A DNA stretch of 12,708 nt from contig DTUW01000161.1 in NCBI GenBank assembly GCA_012963895.1, positions 2,547-15,254 of the forward strand, given 5' to 3'. The position numbers and the translations under genes are program-made. Of the stretch, positions 6,510-12,708 are shown piece by piece. This DNA is from Campylobacterales bacterium (GTDB taxonomy: Bacteria > Campylobacterota > Campylobacteria > Campylobacterales > Thiovulaceae). The notes beneath the pieces are model-generated. The model was given only the letters and a program-made list of their open reading frames with translations, searched no databases and was not told where the DNA came from. Each line of letters opens with the position of its first letter. Position 1 is the first letter of the stretch.

Positions 6510-8008
6510 TAATCTTCTCCTTTCTCTGAATTGATTGGTTTCATAGCTGGAAATAGTAGGACATCTCTAATACTGCTTTGGTTAGTAAGGAGCATCACCA
6601 ACCTATCTATCCCTATTCCCTGCCCAGCAGTTGGAGCCATTCCAAACATCAAAGCCCTAATATAGTCTTCGTCCATTTCGTGAGCCTCATCGTCTCCCTT
6701 CTCTTTTGCCTCTATCTGTTTTTTAAACCTCTCATACTGGTCAATTGGGTCATTCAATTCACTAAATCCGTTGGATACCTCTGTTCCAGCAATGAAAAGC
6801 TCAAACCTATCGGCAATATCTGGATTCTCATCGGAACGACGAGCGAGAGGGCTAATATCGATAGGGAAATGGGTGATAAAGGTTGGATTTACCAATTTCT
6901 CCTCTACAAAATTATCAAATAGTTCAGCTTGAAGATAGCCTAAGGAGGCTTCACGATTAAAATCTATCTGGTGTTTGTCCAGATACTCTACTATCTTTTC
7001 TCTTGAATTTAGTATCTCTCTTGGAACTCCTCCAATAGATACTATTGCATCTAAATATGGAATTTTTTGAAATGGAGTGGAGAAATCTATTTCAAGTTCT
7101 CCATATGGTAATTTTCGACTTAGCCCCAATTTATCAAAGAGATAGTCAAACAGCTCCTCTGTAAGCTCCATCAAATCCTCATATCGATGGTAAGCCCAAT
7201 AGTATTCAAGCATTGTAAATTCTGGATTATGGGTGTGGTCCATTCCCTCATTTCGAAAGTTTCTATTTATCTCAAAGACAGCATCAAACCCGCCGACTAT
7301 CAATCTTTTAAGATACAACTCAGGAGCAATCCGAAGATACCTATCAACCCCTAAGGCATTGTGGTGGGTAATAAAAGGTCGGGCATTTGCTCCTCCTGCT
7401 ATCGGGTGCAACATAGGGGTTTCAACTTCTAAAAATCCCTTCTCTTCAAAGAAGTGGCGAATAGTTGAAACTATCTTACTCCTCTGTTGAAAGACCTTTC
7501 TAACTTCCGGGTTCATTATCAAATCTAAATATCTTTGGCGGTATCTAAGTTCTTTATCTTGAAGTCCGTGAAACTTTTCAGGAAGTGGAGCGATAGCCTT
7601 AGTAACTATTTCAAACTTAGTAGCATATAGTGATAGTTCCCCTGTTTTGGTTACAAATGGAAAACCTTCAACCTCTACAATATCTCCAACTTCTATAACC
7701 TTTTTTATCGACTTGAACCAATCTCCTAATCTATTTTGGTTGATATATATTTGGAGAACTCCTCGAAAATCTTCTATTTTCATAAATGAGGCTTTCCCCA
7801 TCAACCTTAGGAACTTTATTCGTCCTATAACCTTACAGCTACTATTTTCGTCTCTCTTCTCTTCTGTCGATTTGATATGTTGGAACTTTTCAACAAATTG
7901 GGAGGTGTAGCAATCTCGCGATACTCTATTTTCATAGGGGTTTTTCCCCAACTCTCTAAGGGCTTTCCCTTTCTCAATTCTCTGTTGAATATATTTACTA
8001 CTAAACAT
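6509..8008 (-). CDS. lysS: Lysyl-tRNA synthetase, class II
   Basis: Charges tRNA-Lys with lysine using ATP. An N-terminal OB-fold anticodon-binding domain (about 55-150, with KVIGRIKFLRLMGKASF) precedes a class II catalytic core. Motif 1 is FLEVETPML around 192-200 followed by GGANARPF; motif 2 is FRNEGMDHTHNPEFTMLEYY at 251-270, with the catalytic arginine R252; motif 3 is GIGIDRLVMLL at 464-474, with R469. At 499 aa it is standard. It starts only three bases after the cvpA stop and has no strong Shine-Dalgarno, suggesting coupling to cvpA. In several relatives fur sits just before lysS (from memory); here it does not. Confidence 0.98.
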   Translation of the reverse strand: MFSSKYIQQRIEKGKALRELGKNPYENRVSRDCYTSQFVEKFQHIKSTEEKRDENSSCKVIGRIKFLRLMGKASFMKIEDFRGVLQIYINQNRLGDWFKSIKKVIEVGDIVEVEGFPFVTKTGELSLYATKFEIVTKAIAPLPEKFHGLQDKELRYRQRYLDLIMNPEVRKVFQQRSKIVSTIRHFFEEKGFLEVETPMLHPIAGGANARPFITHHNALGVDRYLRIAPELYLKRLIVGGFDAVFEINRNFRNEGMDHTHNPEFTMLEYYWAYHRYEDLMELTEELFDYLFDKLGLSRKLPYGELEIDFSTPFQKIPYLDAIVSIGGVPREILNSREKIVEYLDKHQIDFNREASLGYLQAELFDNFVEEKLVNPTFITHFPIDISPLARRSDENPDIADRFELFIAGTEVSNGFSELNDPIDQYERFKKQIEAKEKGDDEAHEMDEDYIRALMFGMAPTAGQGIGIDRLVMLLTNQSSIRDVLLFPAMKPINSEKGED

Positions 8009-8011
8009 CTA

Positions 8012-8647
8012 CTAATTTTCTAACTTTTCTTGAACTTTGTTTTTGATTTCATCTACTGAATCGCTTATCTCTTCTTTGCTTGGTAGAGCCTCTTTTACCT
8101 TTTCAACAGCCTTATCCAAATCTATTCCGCTCTCCTTTTCTGCTTTTTGAACTATCTTTTCATACTCTCCATTTACTATATATGCTCCTACCTCTTGGAG
8201 ATGTGGAATAAGTTGGCTATCGGCTACTCTATCCTCCACCTTCTCTCTAACTACCTTTATGCTAAGTAGTGCATGGGTGATAACTGATAGGATAAAAAAT
8301 ATCTTAGTTCCCGAAAAGAGCAACCCTAAAAATTTATCTACTGCACCTAAACCGCTTCTACTGCTTAGACTTGAAAAAAGTCCCCCAACTAGTGTCATTC
8401 CAAACCAGAAACCGATAAATACAACTAGAAACCCTGTAACCGTAATTACCGATTCATTTTGGAGATGGAGAAAGTTATCATTTACATATATCCCAGCTTC
8501 ATATCCCCATCTACTACCTACAAATATACCTCCAATAATTCCAACAAGTCCGAAGAGTTCTTTAAAAAATCCATTAATTAGCCCTTTTAAACTTAGAAAT
8601 AGAATTAGAGCCAATATACCTATATCTAGCATTGTAAGATTTTCCAT
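8012..8647 (-). CDS. cvpA: CvpA family inner-membrane protein
   Basis: A small integral membrane protein of the CvpA family, linked in other bacteria to colicin V production and to envelope stress or bile resistance; its molecular activity is not known. Four hydrophobic segments lie near residues 7-26, 30-47, 68-90 and 108-130. Family-typical features are the KGLINGFFKEL stretch (21-31) and GLGAVDKFLGLLFSG (99-113). The C-terminal 50 residues (about 160-211) are highly charged and helical, probably a cytoplasmic tail. AGGAG at 8656-8660 lies eight bases before the chosen ATG, preferred over M6. The position just before lysS matches H. pylori gene order (from memory). Confidence 0.88.
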   Translation of the reverse strand: MENLTMLDIGILALILFLSLKGLINGFFKELFGLVGIIGGIFVGSRWGYEAGIYVNDNFLHLQNESVITVTGFLVVFIGFWFGMTLVGGLFSSLSSRSGLGAVDKFLGLLFSGTKIFFILSVITHALLSIKVVREKVEDRVADSQLIPHLQEVGAYIVNGEYEKIVQKAEKESGIDLDKAVEKVKEALPSKEEISDSVDEIKNKVQEKLEN

Positions 8648-8694
8648 GAAACTATCTCCTATTTTTATAATTCTTGCATTCTATCGAAAATCGA
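8648..8694 (-). promoter_or_regulatory. moxR-cvpA spacer with possible internal promoter
   Basis: This 47-base spacer is the widest in the minus-strand block. On the minus strand it carries TATAAAAAT shortly before the cvpA ribosome binding site, which could be a -10 box, but no clear -35 box is seen at the right distance. A small inverted repeat, ATCGA-AAA-TCGAT (8683-8695), overlaps the moxR stop; it is too weak and has no following T-run to be a terminator. A second promoter for cvpA-lysS-glyA is plausible but unproven. Confidence 0.25.
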
Positions 8695-9642
8695 TTAAGG
8701 AATTTCTACCTTTTCTACCACTTTTCTAATTACATCGTCTGATGTAATATTGTCAGCTTCTGCCTCGTAAGTTAGGATTATCCTATGTCTCAAAACTTCA
8801 TAAACCATCTGAGCTATATCGACAGGAGATAGGTAGTCCCTACCATTGAGATATGCCATAGCTTTGGATACCTTGATGAGGTCGATAGTGGCTCTTGGAC
8901 TAGCTCCTGAATGGATAAGAGGCTCTAACTCTTTTAAGCCATATTTTTCAGGATACCGAGTGGCAAATATCAGATGGACTATATATTTTTTCACCTCATC
9001 ATCTACATGGATATTTTCCACTTCTTCTCTAATTTTGAAAATGTCTTCTCTGTTGAGAACTTGCGAAACTTCTATTTTTTGAGAGGTAGAAAAACGATTT
9101 AGTATCTCTAATTCCTCTTCTGGGGTATTGTAACCGACAACTATTTTCAACATAAACCTATCTAATTGAGCTTCTGGTAAGGGATAGACTCCCTCCTGCT
9201 CCAACGGGTTTTGGGTGGCGAGAACTAAAAAAGGGGGGTCTAATTTGAAAGTCTCATCACCGATAGTTACCTGCCGTTCTTGCATTACTTCTAATAGTGC
9301 AGATTGGACTTTTGCAGGGGCTCTATTGATTTCATCGGCTAATAGGAGGTTTGTAAATATAGGTCCTTTTTTGAGTTTGAATTCTGAATTTTTAGGGTCA
9401 TATATTTCAGCTCCAATAATATCGGTTGGTAGTAAATCGGGGGTGAATTGGGTTCGTTTGAAATTCAATCCCAAAGTTTTAGCAAGAGTATTTATTGTAG
9501 TGGTCTTTGCCAATCCCGGGACACCTTCAACTAAAATATGTCCATTTGAAATTAGACCTATTATCAATCCATTTACCAATCTCTCTTGTCCAATAACAAC
9601 TTTGTGAATCTCTTCTCTCAGTTTCTGAATAGTTTCGGTCAT
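8695..9642 (-). CDS. MoxR-family AAA+ ATPase
   Basis: A cytoplasmic AAA+ ATPase of the MoxR group, chaperone-like proteins that help assemble or activate enzyme complexes, usually with VWA-domain partners. Walker A is GVPGLAKT at 40-47 (K46, T47); Walker B is LLLADEIN with D103 and E104; sensor 1 is ATQN (N145); the LDRF arginine is R162; sensor 2 lies in SGASPRAT (R250). At 315 aa it is a complete single-module protein. GAGGAG at plus-strand 9651-9656 lies eight bases before the ATG. The usual companions, a DUF58 protein and VWA/BatA-type proteins, are absent from both sides; the neighbours are flgH and cvpA. Its substrate therefore cannot be read from context, unless it works on the membrane proteins encoded nearby (inference). 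Confidence 0.95.
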   Translation of the reverse strand: MTETIQKLREEIHKVVIGQERLVNGLIIGLISNGHILVEGVPGLAKTTTINTLAKTLGLNFKRTQFTPDLLPTDIIGAEIYDPKNSEFKLKKGPIFTNLLLADEINRAPAKVQSALLEVMQERQVTIGDETFKLDPPFLVLATQNPLEQEGVYPLPEAQLDRFMLKIVVGYNTPEEELEILNRFSTSQKIEVSQVLNREDIFKIREEVENIHVDDEVKKYIVHLIFATRYPEKYGLKELEPLIHSGASPRATIDLIKVSKAMAYLNGRDYLSPVDIAQMVYEVLRHRIILTYEAEADNITSDDVIRKVVEKVEIP

Positions 9643-9680
9643 CTATATATCTCCTCATTTTTGCGAGGAATTATATTAGA

Positions 9681-10355
9681 TTAGAATGGCCAGATAGTAT
9701 CGAAAAATCTAGCTAACCAGCCCCGTTTTGTTCCCTGTTCCAATTCCCCTTCGGTGATATATTCAATTTTTGCATCAGATATATATTTGGAGTTGATTTC
9801 ATTGTTGGCAGTAATATTGTAGGGACTAATTACCCCGCTAACTTTCAATATCTGTTTCTCTCCATTTACCAATAGTTCTTTTGTTCCGTCTATAAAATAG
9901 TTTCCATTATTCAATATCTTTACTACCCTTGCAGTGATAGTAGTAGTAAATTTCTCTTGTCTGACAGCACTACCGGAACCGGAATAGGAAGAGTCTGATT
10001 GGTTTTGAAAAGTGATATTGGTAGCTGAATTTAGAGCAGACACACCCGTTCCTGTAAATAGACCTCCTCCTAATGCTACCTGATTTGCTTTTGTTAGGCT
10101 CTTCTGGGTTGTAGATGATGAATTGGTTGTCTCATCTATAATAACAGTTAAAACATCATTTACCTTCATAGCTTTTCTATCGCTAAACAACGGATTTTTA
10201 CCCCGTCCAAAGAGGCTACCCGGATTGGGTTGATTGTAGTCCTCCTCCTTTGAAGGTAGTTCCTGAACATATTCAGGAGGGGTAAAATCTATCCGTGGCT
10301 CCATCTTGTCAGCACAACCTAAGAATATTAGATATATTGCTATTATCCACCTCAT
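9681..10355 (-). CDS. flgH: Flagellar L-ring protein FlgH
   Basis: An outer-membrane lipoprotein forming the L-ring bushing through which the flagellar rod turns. Family landmarks: PGSLF (45-49), LFSDRKAMKVNDVLTVIIDE (56-75), a Gly/Ser-rich middle, NYFIDGTKELLVNGEKQ (152-168), VSGVISPYNIT (172-182) and the C-terminal GWLARFFDTIWPF. The signal peptide is very short, with C14 as the likely lipidated cysteine in IFLGC; F at the -3 position is unusual for a lipobox, where L or V is expected. At 224 aa it is normal. AGAGGT overlaps the stop codon of the deacetylase gene, five bases before the ATG. No other flagellar gene is in the window; its usual partner flgI must lie elsewhere. Confidence 0.95.
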   Translation of the reverse strand: MRWIIAIYLIFLGCADKMEPRIDFTPPEYVQELPSKEEDYNQPNPGSLFGRGKNPLFSDRKAMKVNDVLTVIIDETTNSSSTTQKSLTKANQVALGGGLFTGTGVSALNSATNITFQNQSDSSYSGSGSAVRQEKFTTTITARVVKILNNGNYFIDGTKELLVNGEKQILKVSGVISPYNITANNEINSKYISDAKIEYITEGELEQGTKRGWLARFFDTIWPF

Positions 10356-10364
10356 CGCATACCT

Positions 10365-11303
10365 CTATTTCACTATCAAATTTCCATTCCATCTATTATC
10401 GAAAGTTCTAATAAATAGTCGAGTTAGTCTATATTTCAATTTGATAGGTTTCTGAAATTCTATATCGACTATTCCATTATCAACAGGAACAACTCGCCAA
10501 CCATATCCGGATATATATAGTTGAACCCTTTTCAAATTCTCTGGAACTTTTGCAATTACTCTTTTCAATTTTCCATCTTTCGGGTAGTGATGAGGTTGAA
10601 ACCATTCGACTGGTAAAAATCTTATTTTCAACTTCTTTCTAATGTCATATTTGCCTAATAGAGGAATACGGTTAAGGTTGTAAATATCACTTTCGGAATT
10701 TACAGCACCAATAGATTGATTGAAGATAGCATCAAATCCAAAGGCTTCAATAATATCTCTTACATCTTTATCAAATTCACCATAAGGGTAGGAGTAGTAT
10801 TTAGGAGGGTATCCCATGTTCTTTTTGAAAATCTCGATTGCTTTTTGGGTATCTCTCATCACTTCAATAGGTTCTAAGTGGGTTAGATGTGAATGGTTAT
10901 AGCTATGGATAGCAATCTCTCCAAATTTAGCAAGGTATCTAAGTTCTACCCAATCCATAAAGTCGGAATATTCTGAATCTATTGCTTCTGTATAGATAAA
11001 GATAGTAAATGGATACCCAAATTCTCGGAATAGTTTGAATCCGTGTAAATAGAAACTCTCATATCCATCGTCGATAGTAAAGGCTACTAATTTATCTTCA
11101 TTCATATGGTGGATTAGGTAATCCAGAGATACTACTCTATATCCGTGTTCTTTCAAATATTGAAAATCTTTTCTAAGCTGTTTGGTGGATACACTTGTAG
11201 AGGGATGTCTAGGGTCATCAAATCTATGGAATAGGAAAATATGGTTATCTCCCCAAATAGAGGAGGAGAGAAGGAGAAAAAGTATAAGAGCTATCCATCT
11301 CAT
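10365..11303 (-). CDS. Secreted polysaccharide deacetylase (NodB/CE4 family)
   Basis: A predicted exported metal-dependent deacetylase acting on N-acetylated sugars in peptidoglycan or an exopolysaccharide. A signal peptide covers about residues 1-18 (MRWIALILFLLLSSSIWG). The NodB domain shows motif 1 TIDDGY (76-81; D78 catalytic, D79 metal), motif 2 HSYNH (H133 and H137, metal ligands) and motif 3 YPYG (172-175), where the classical RPPYG arginine is not conserved, as in IcaB/PgaB-type enzymes. The early HRFDDPRHPSTSVS segment (26-39) also resembles that branch. Residues about 220-312 form a separate beta-rich C-terminal region without a family I recognise. It begins three bases after the secG stop and lacks a clear Shine-Dalgarno, so coupling to secG is likely. 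No pga/ica polymer genes are nearby, so the substrate is unknown. Confidence 0.9.
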   Translation of the reverse strand: MRWIALILFLLLSSSIWGDNHIFLFHRFDDPRHPSTSVSTKQLRKDFQYLKEHGYRVVSLDYLIHHMNEDKLVAFTIDDGYESFYLHGFKLFREFGYPFTIFIYTEAIDSEYSDFMDWVELRYLAKFGEIAIHSYNHSHLTHLEPIEVMRDTQKAIEIFKKNMGYPPKYYSYPYGEFDKDVRDIIEAFGFDAIFNQSIGAVNSESDIYNLNRIPLLGKYDIRKKLKIRFLPVEWFQPHHYPKDGKLKRVIAKVPENLKRVQLYISGYGWRVVPVDNGIVDIEFQKPIKLKYRLTRLFIRTFDNRWNGNLIVK

Positions 11304-11306
11304 CTA

Positions 11307-11600
11307 CTATTTAGTTTTATTATCCTCTACCACTTTTGGAACAATAGATACTGAATCTAAAACGGAGCTTTTGCTCTCTTTGTTGTAGATATATCCCAAT
11401 GCGATAGTATTGGAGATAAATAGGAAACCTAAAAAGAAGGTCAATTTAGATAAAAAACCAGTAGGTCCTTTTGCTCCAAATAGAGATTCATTAGTTCCGC
11501 TATATGCTCCTAAGCCGATACTGGAACTCTTTTGAAAGAGAACTACGATGGTAATGAAAACAGATAGAACTATCTGGGTGGTTAATAAAAAGGTGGTCAT
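11307..11600 (-). CDS. secG: Preprotein translocase subunit SecG
   Basis: A small accessory subunit of the SecYEG channel in the inner membrane that supports SecA-driven export. Two membrane segments lie at about 3-22 and 52-72. Between them is the family loop LFQKSSSIGLGAYSG...LFGAKGPTGFL, with the FGAKG element at 41-45. A charged C-terminal tail follows. At 97 aa it is normal. GGGGA lies about nine bases before the ATG (plus-strand 11610-11614). It is the first gene of the minus-strand block and so sits next to the likely main promoter. It ends with TAG immediately followed by a second TAG before the deacetylase ATG. Confidence 0.93.
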   Translation of the reverse strand: MTTFLLTTQIVLSVFITIVVLFQKSSSIGLGAYSGTNESLFGAKGPTGFLSKLTFFLGFLFISNTIALGYIYNKESKSSVLDSVSIVPKVVEDNKTK

Positions 11601-11676
11601 CGATTTCTATCCCCTATATATATTTACTTTTTTTGAAAATTGTAACATGTTGGACTATATCTAAAAGGGGTAGAAT
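11601..11676. promoter_or_regulatory. Divergent promoter region between secG and tilS
   Basis: These 76 bases separate two start codons facing away from each other. Plus strand: TTGAAA (11633-11638), 17 bases, TATATC (11656-11661). Minus strand: TTACAA (11645-11640), 17 bases, TATATA (11622-11617). Both fit sigma-70 spacing, but each would start transcription within or beside the ribosome binding site (AGGGG for tilS at 11666-11670; GGGGA for secG near 11610-11614), giving almost no leader. Alternative -10 boxes further away, TATAGT on the minus strand (11659-11654) and TATATT on the plus strand (11619-11624), would give leaders of about 45 bases. An ACATGT palindrome sits at 11645-11650. That promoters exist here is likely; the exact boxes are not settled. 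Confidence 0.5.
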
Positions 11677-12657
11677 TTGGAGATAGAGATAAGTAACGAG
11701 AGTTTGAACTACATGAAGAATGGAAAAAATCTATTAGCATTTTCGGGTGGAGTAGATTCATCGGCTCTATTTCATATATTAGTAAGTTATGGAATAGATT
11801 TCGATATGGCTATTGTAGATTACAATCTGAGACCTCAATCAAAAGATGAGGTGGAGTATGCAAAACATCTCGCAGAAGAACATGCTAAACGGATATTTAT
11901 CGGTAGTGTGGCAATGGATAAGTTTTCAGAAGGAGAGGCTAGGAATGTTCGATATAGGTTTTTTCAAAATATTATCCAAGAACACTCATATCAAAACCTC
12001 ATCACTGCCCACCAACTCAATGACAAATTAGAATGGTTTTTTATGCAGTTTTCAAAGGGGGCTGGACTGCTCGAACTTACAGGAATGAGTGAATTCGATT
12101 TCAGAGGAGAATATAGAATTATCCGCCCTCTTATCGATATTCCAAAAGAGAGACTGCTCCAATATCTTGAAGAGAACAATATTAGATATTTTATCGATTC
12201 GTCCAATTTTGACGAGAGCTATAAACGGAACTATTTCCGGCACAACTTTACCAATAAGTTTCTCAATGAATTTACCAATGGAGTTTTGAAATCTTTTCAA
12301 TATCTTGAAGAGGATAGAGTTTTACTATTGAAAGATGGAATATCAATTTTGAGAGAAGAGAAATTTTACAGATTTGAGAGTTCGGGAAATGATAGAGTAG
12401 ATATTTACTATATAGACAAAATATTGAAAAGAAATGGATATATTTTATCTGCTAAACAGCGAGAGGAGATAAGGGAAAAAAGGGAGGTTGTAATAGGTGG
12501 AGAGTGGGCTATTGCAATAACTCGCGATTTTGTATATATCGCTCCATATAGTAAAACTGTTATGTCTAAGGAATTTCGCGAGAAGTGCAGAAAAAAGAGA
12601 ATTCCAAACCTGATACGACCCTATCTATTTGATATTCAGAGTGATGTCGTGCTTTGA
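11677..12657 (+). CDS. tilS: tRNA(Ile)-lysidine synthase TilS
   Basis: Attaches lysine to C34 of the CAU-anticodon tRNA-Ile, changing its charging to isoleucine and its reading to AUA, which this AT-rich genome uses heavily. The N-type ATP-pyrophosphatase loop SGGVDSS is at 23-29. ITAHQLNDKLEWFFMQ around 105-120 replaces the common AHHxDDQxET motif in a way I associate with Campylobacterota, and DSSNFDESYKRNYFRHNF is the usual RN.IR-like segment. At 326 aa it has the short C-terminal part typical of this phylum. The start is TTG, chosen because AGGGG lies six bases upstream and it leaves about 20 residues before the P-loop; the next in-frame ATG (11713) lacks a Shine-Dalgarno. The tail overlaps miaA on the other strand. 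Confidence 0.95.
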   Translation: MEIEISNESLNYMKNGKNLLAFSGGVDSSALFHILVSYGIDFDMAIVDYNLRPQSKDEVEYAKHLAEEHAKRIFIGSVAMDKFSEGEARNVRYRFFQNIIQEHSYQNLITAHQLNDKLEWFFMQFSKGAGLLELTGMSEFDFRGEYRIIRPLIDIPKERLLQYLEENNIRYFIDSSNFDESYKRNYFRHNFTNKFLNEFTNGVLKSFQYLEEDRVLLLKDGISILREEKFYRFESSGNDRVDIYYIDKILKRNGYILSAKQREEIREKREVVIGGEWAIAITRDFVYIAPYSKTVMSKEFREKCRKKRIPNLIRPYLFDIQSDVVL

Positions 12658-12708
12658 AAAATCTCTAAATTGGGTTCTATTAAATGTAGTCTGCCGTTTT
12701 GCAAGTTG
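12625..12708 (-). CDS. miaA: C-terminal end of tRNA dimethylallyltransferase MiaA, cut by right edge
   Basis: On the minus strand the frame entering from the right edge is open to a TAG at 12627-12625 and encodes 27 residues that begin QLAKRQTTFNRTQF. This matches the conserved MiaA element (TRQLAKRQ.T..R..F), whose Arg/Lys-rich helix lies near the C-terminus of the enzyme that adds the dimethylallyl group to A37 of tRNAs reading UNN codons. The remaining residues (RDFSKHDITLNIK) are unremarkable. The gene is convergent with tilS, and the last 33 bases of both coding sequences overlap. The call rests on a short match, so the rest of the gene beyond the window must confirm it. Confidence 0.82.
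   Translation of the reverse strand, partial: QLAKRQTTFNRTQFRDFSKHDITLNIK

Noticed and set aside
8683..8695. Terminator after moxR
   Set aside because: The ATCGA/TCGAT stem has five pairs with three A-rich loop bases and no T-run on the minus strand.
9215..9607. 130-codon plus-strand open frame opposite moxR
   Set aside because: It lies entirely antisense to a strongly conserved ATPase, has no Shine-Dalgarno and no recognisable protein features. The same applies to the other frames opposite cvpA, lysS and trpE.
12658..12708. Intergenic tail or terminator after tilS
   Set aside because: The minus strand here reads as the MiaA C-terminus without a stop, and no hairpin is seen.
1..12708. tRNA, rRNA, insertion sequence, prophage or defence genes
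   Set aside because: All spacers are 76 bases or less except the left-edge repeat region, which leaves no room for RNA genes, and none of the proteins resembles a transposase, integrase or defence component.

Overview
The window is a compact, AT-rich (by eye roughly 35-38% G+C) bacterial chromosome segment from a free-living, flagellated member of the Campylobacterota (Epsilonproteobacteria). Three things support this: the Campylobacterota-restricted DUF1882 gene placed directly after glyA; the order cvpA-lysS-glyA-DUF1882-SPOR, which from memory matches Helicobacter and Campylobacter; and the lineage-typical sequences of TilS and of the MiaA tail. A cbb3-oxidase assembly factor (CcoG) and a molybdenum cofactor enzyme (MoaA) suggest a microaerobic organism that probably also respires nitrate. 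No phage, transposon, CRISPR or defence gene is visible.

Layout. 1-139: three 31-bp tandem repeats plus a decayed fourth, leading into moaA. 140-2555 (+): moaA, then ccoG. 2556-2585: a purine/pyrimidine hairpin between convergent genes. 2586-11600 (-): ten tightly packed genes that read, in transcription order, secG, a secreted polysaccharide deacetylase, flgH, moxR, cvpA, lysS, glyA, DUF1882, a SPOR-domain protein and trpE. Gaps run from 1-bp TAATG overlaps to 47 bp. 11601-11676: a divergent promoter region. 11677-12657 (+): tilS, starting at TTG. 12625-12708 (-): the last 27 codons of miaA, running off the right edge and overlapping the tilS tail by 33 bp.

The minus-strand block mixes translation and one-carbon metabolism (lysS, glyA), envelope work (secG, deacetylase, SPOR protein, CvpA), motility (flgH), an AAA+ chaperone (moxR) and tryptophan synthesis (trpE). 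It looks like a housekeeping superoperon rather than a dedicated pathway. tilS and miaA both act on the tRNA anticodon loop.

The most unusual signals are not genes. The tetranucleotides GATC (one copy found) and GTAC (none found) are almost absent from 12.7 kb, although GAT, ATC, GTA and TAC are common. There is a tandem repeat before moaA, a convergent coding overlap between two tRNA-modification genes, and a high share of TAG stop codons. I see no convincing new multi-gene system; the least understood gene is the DUF1882 one.
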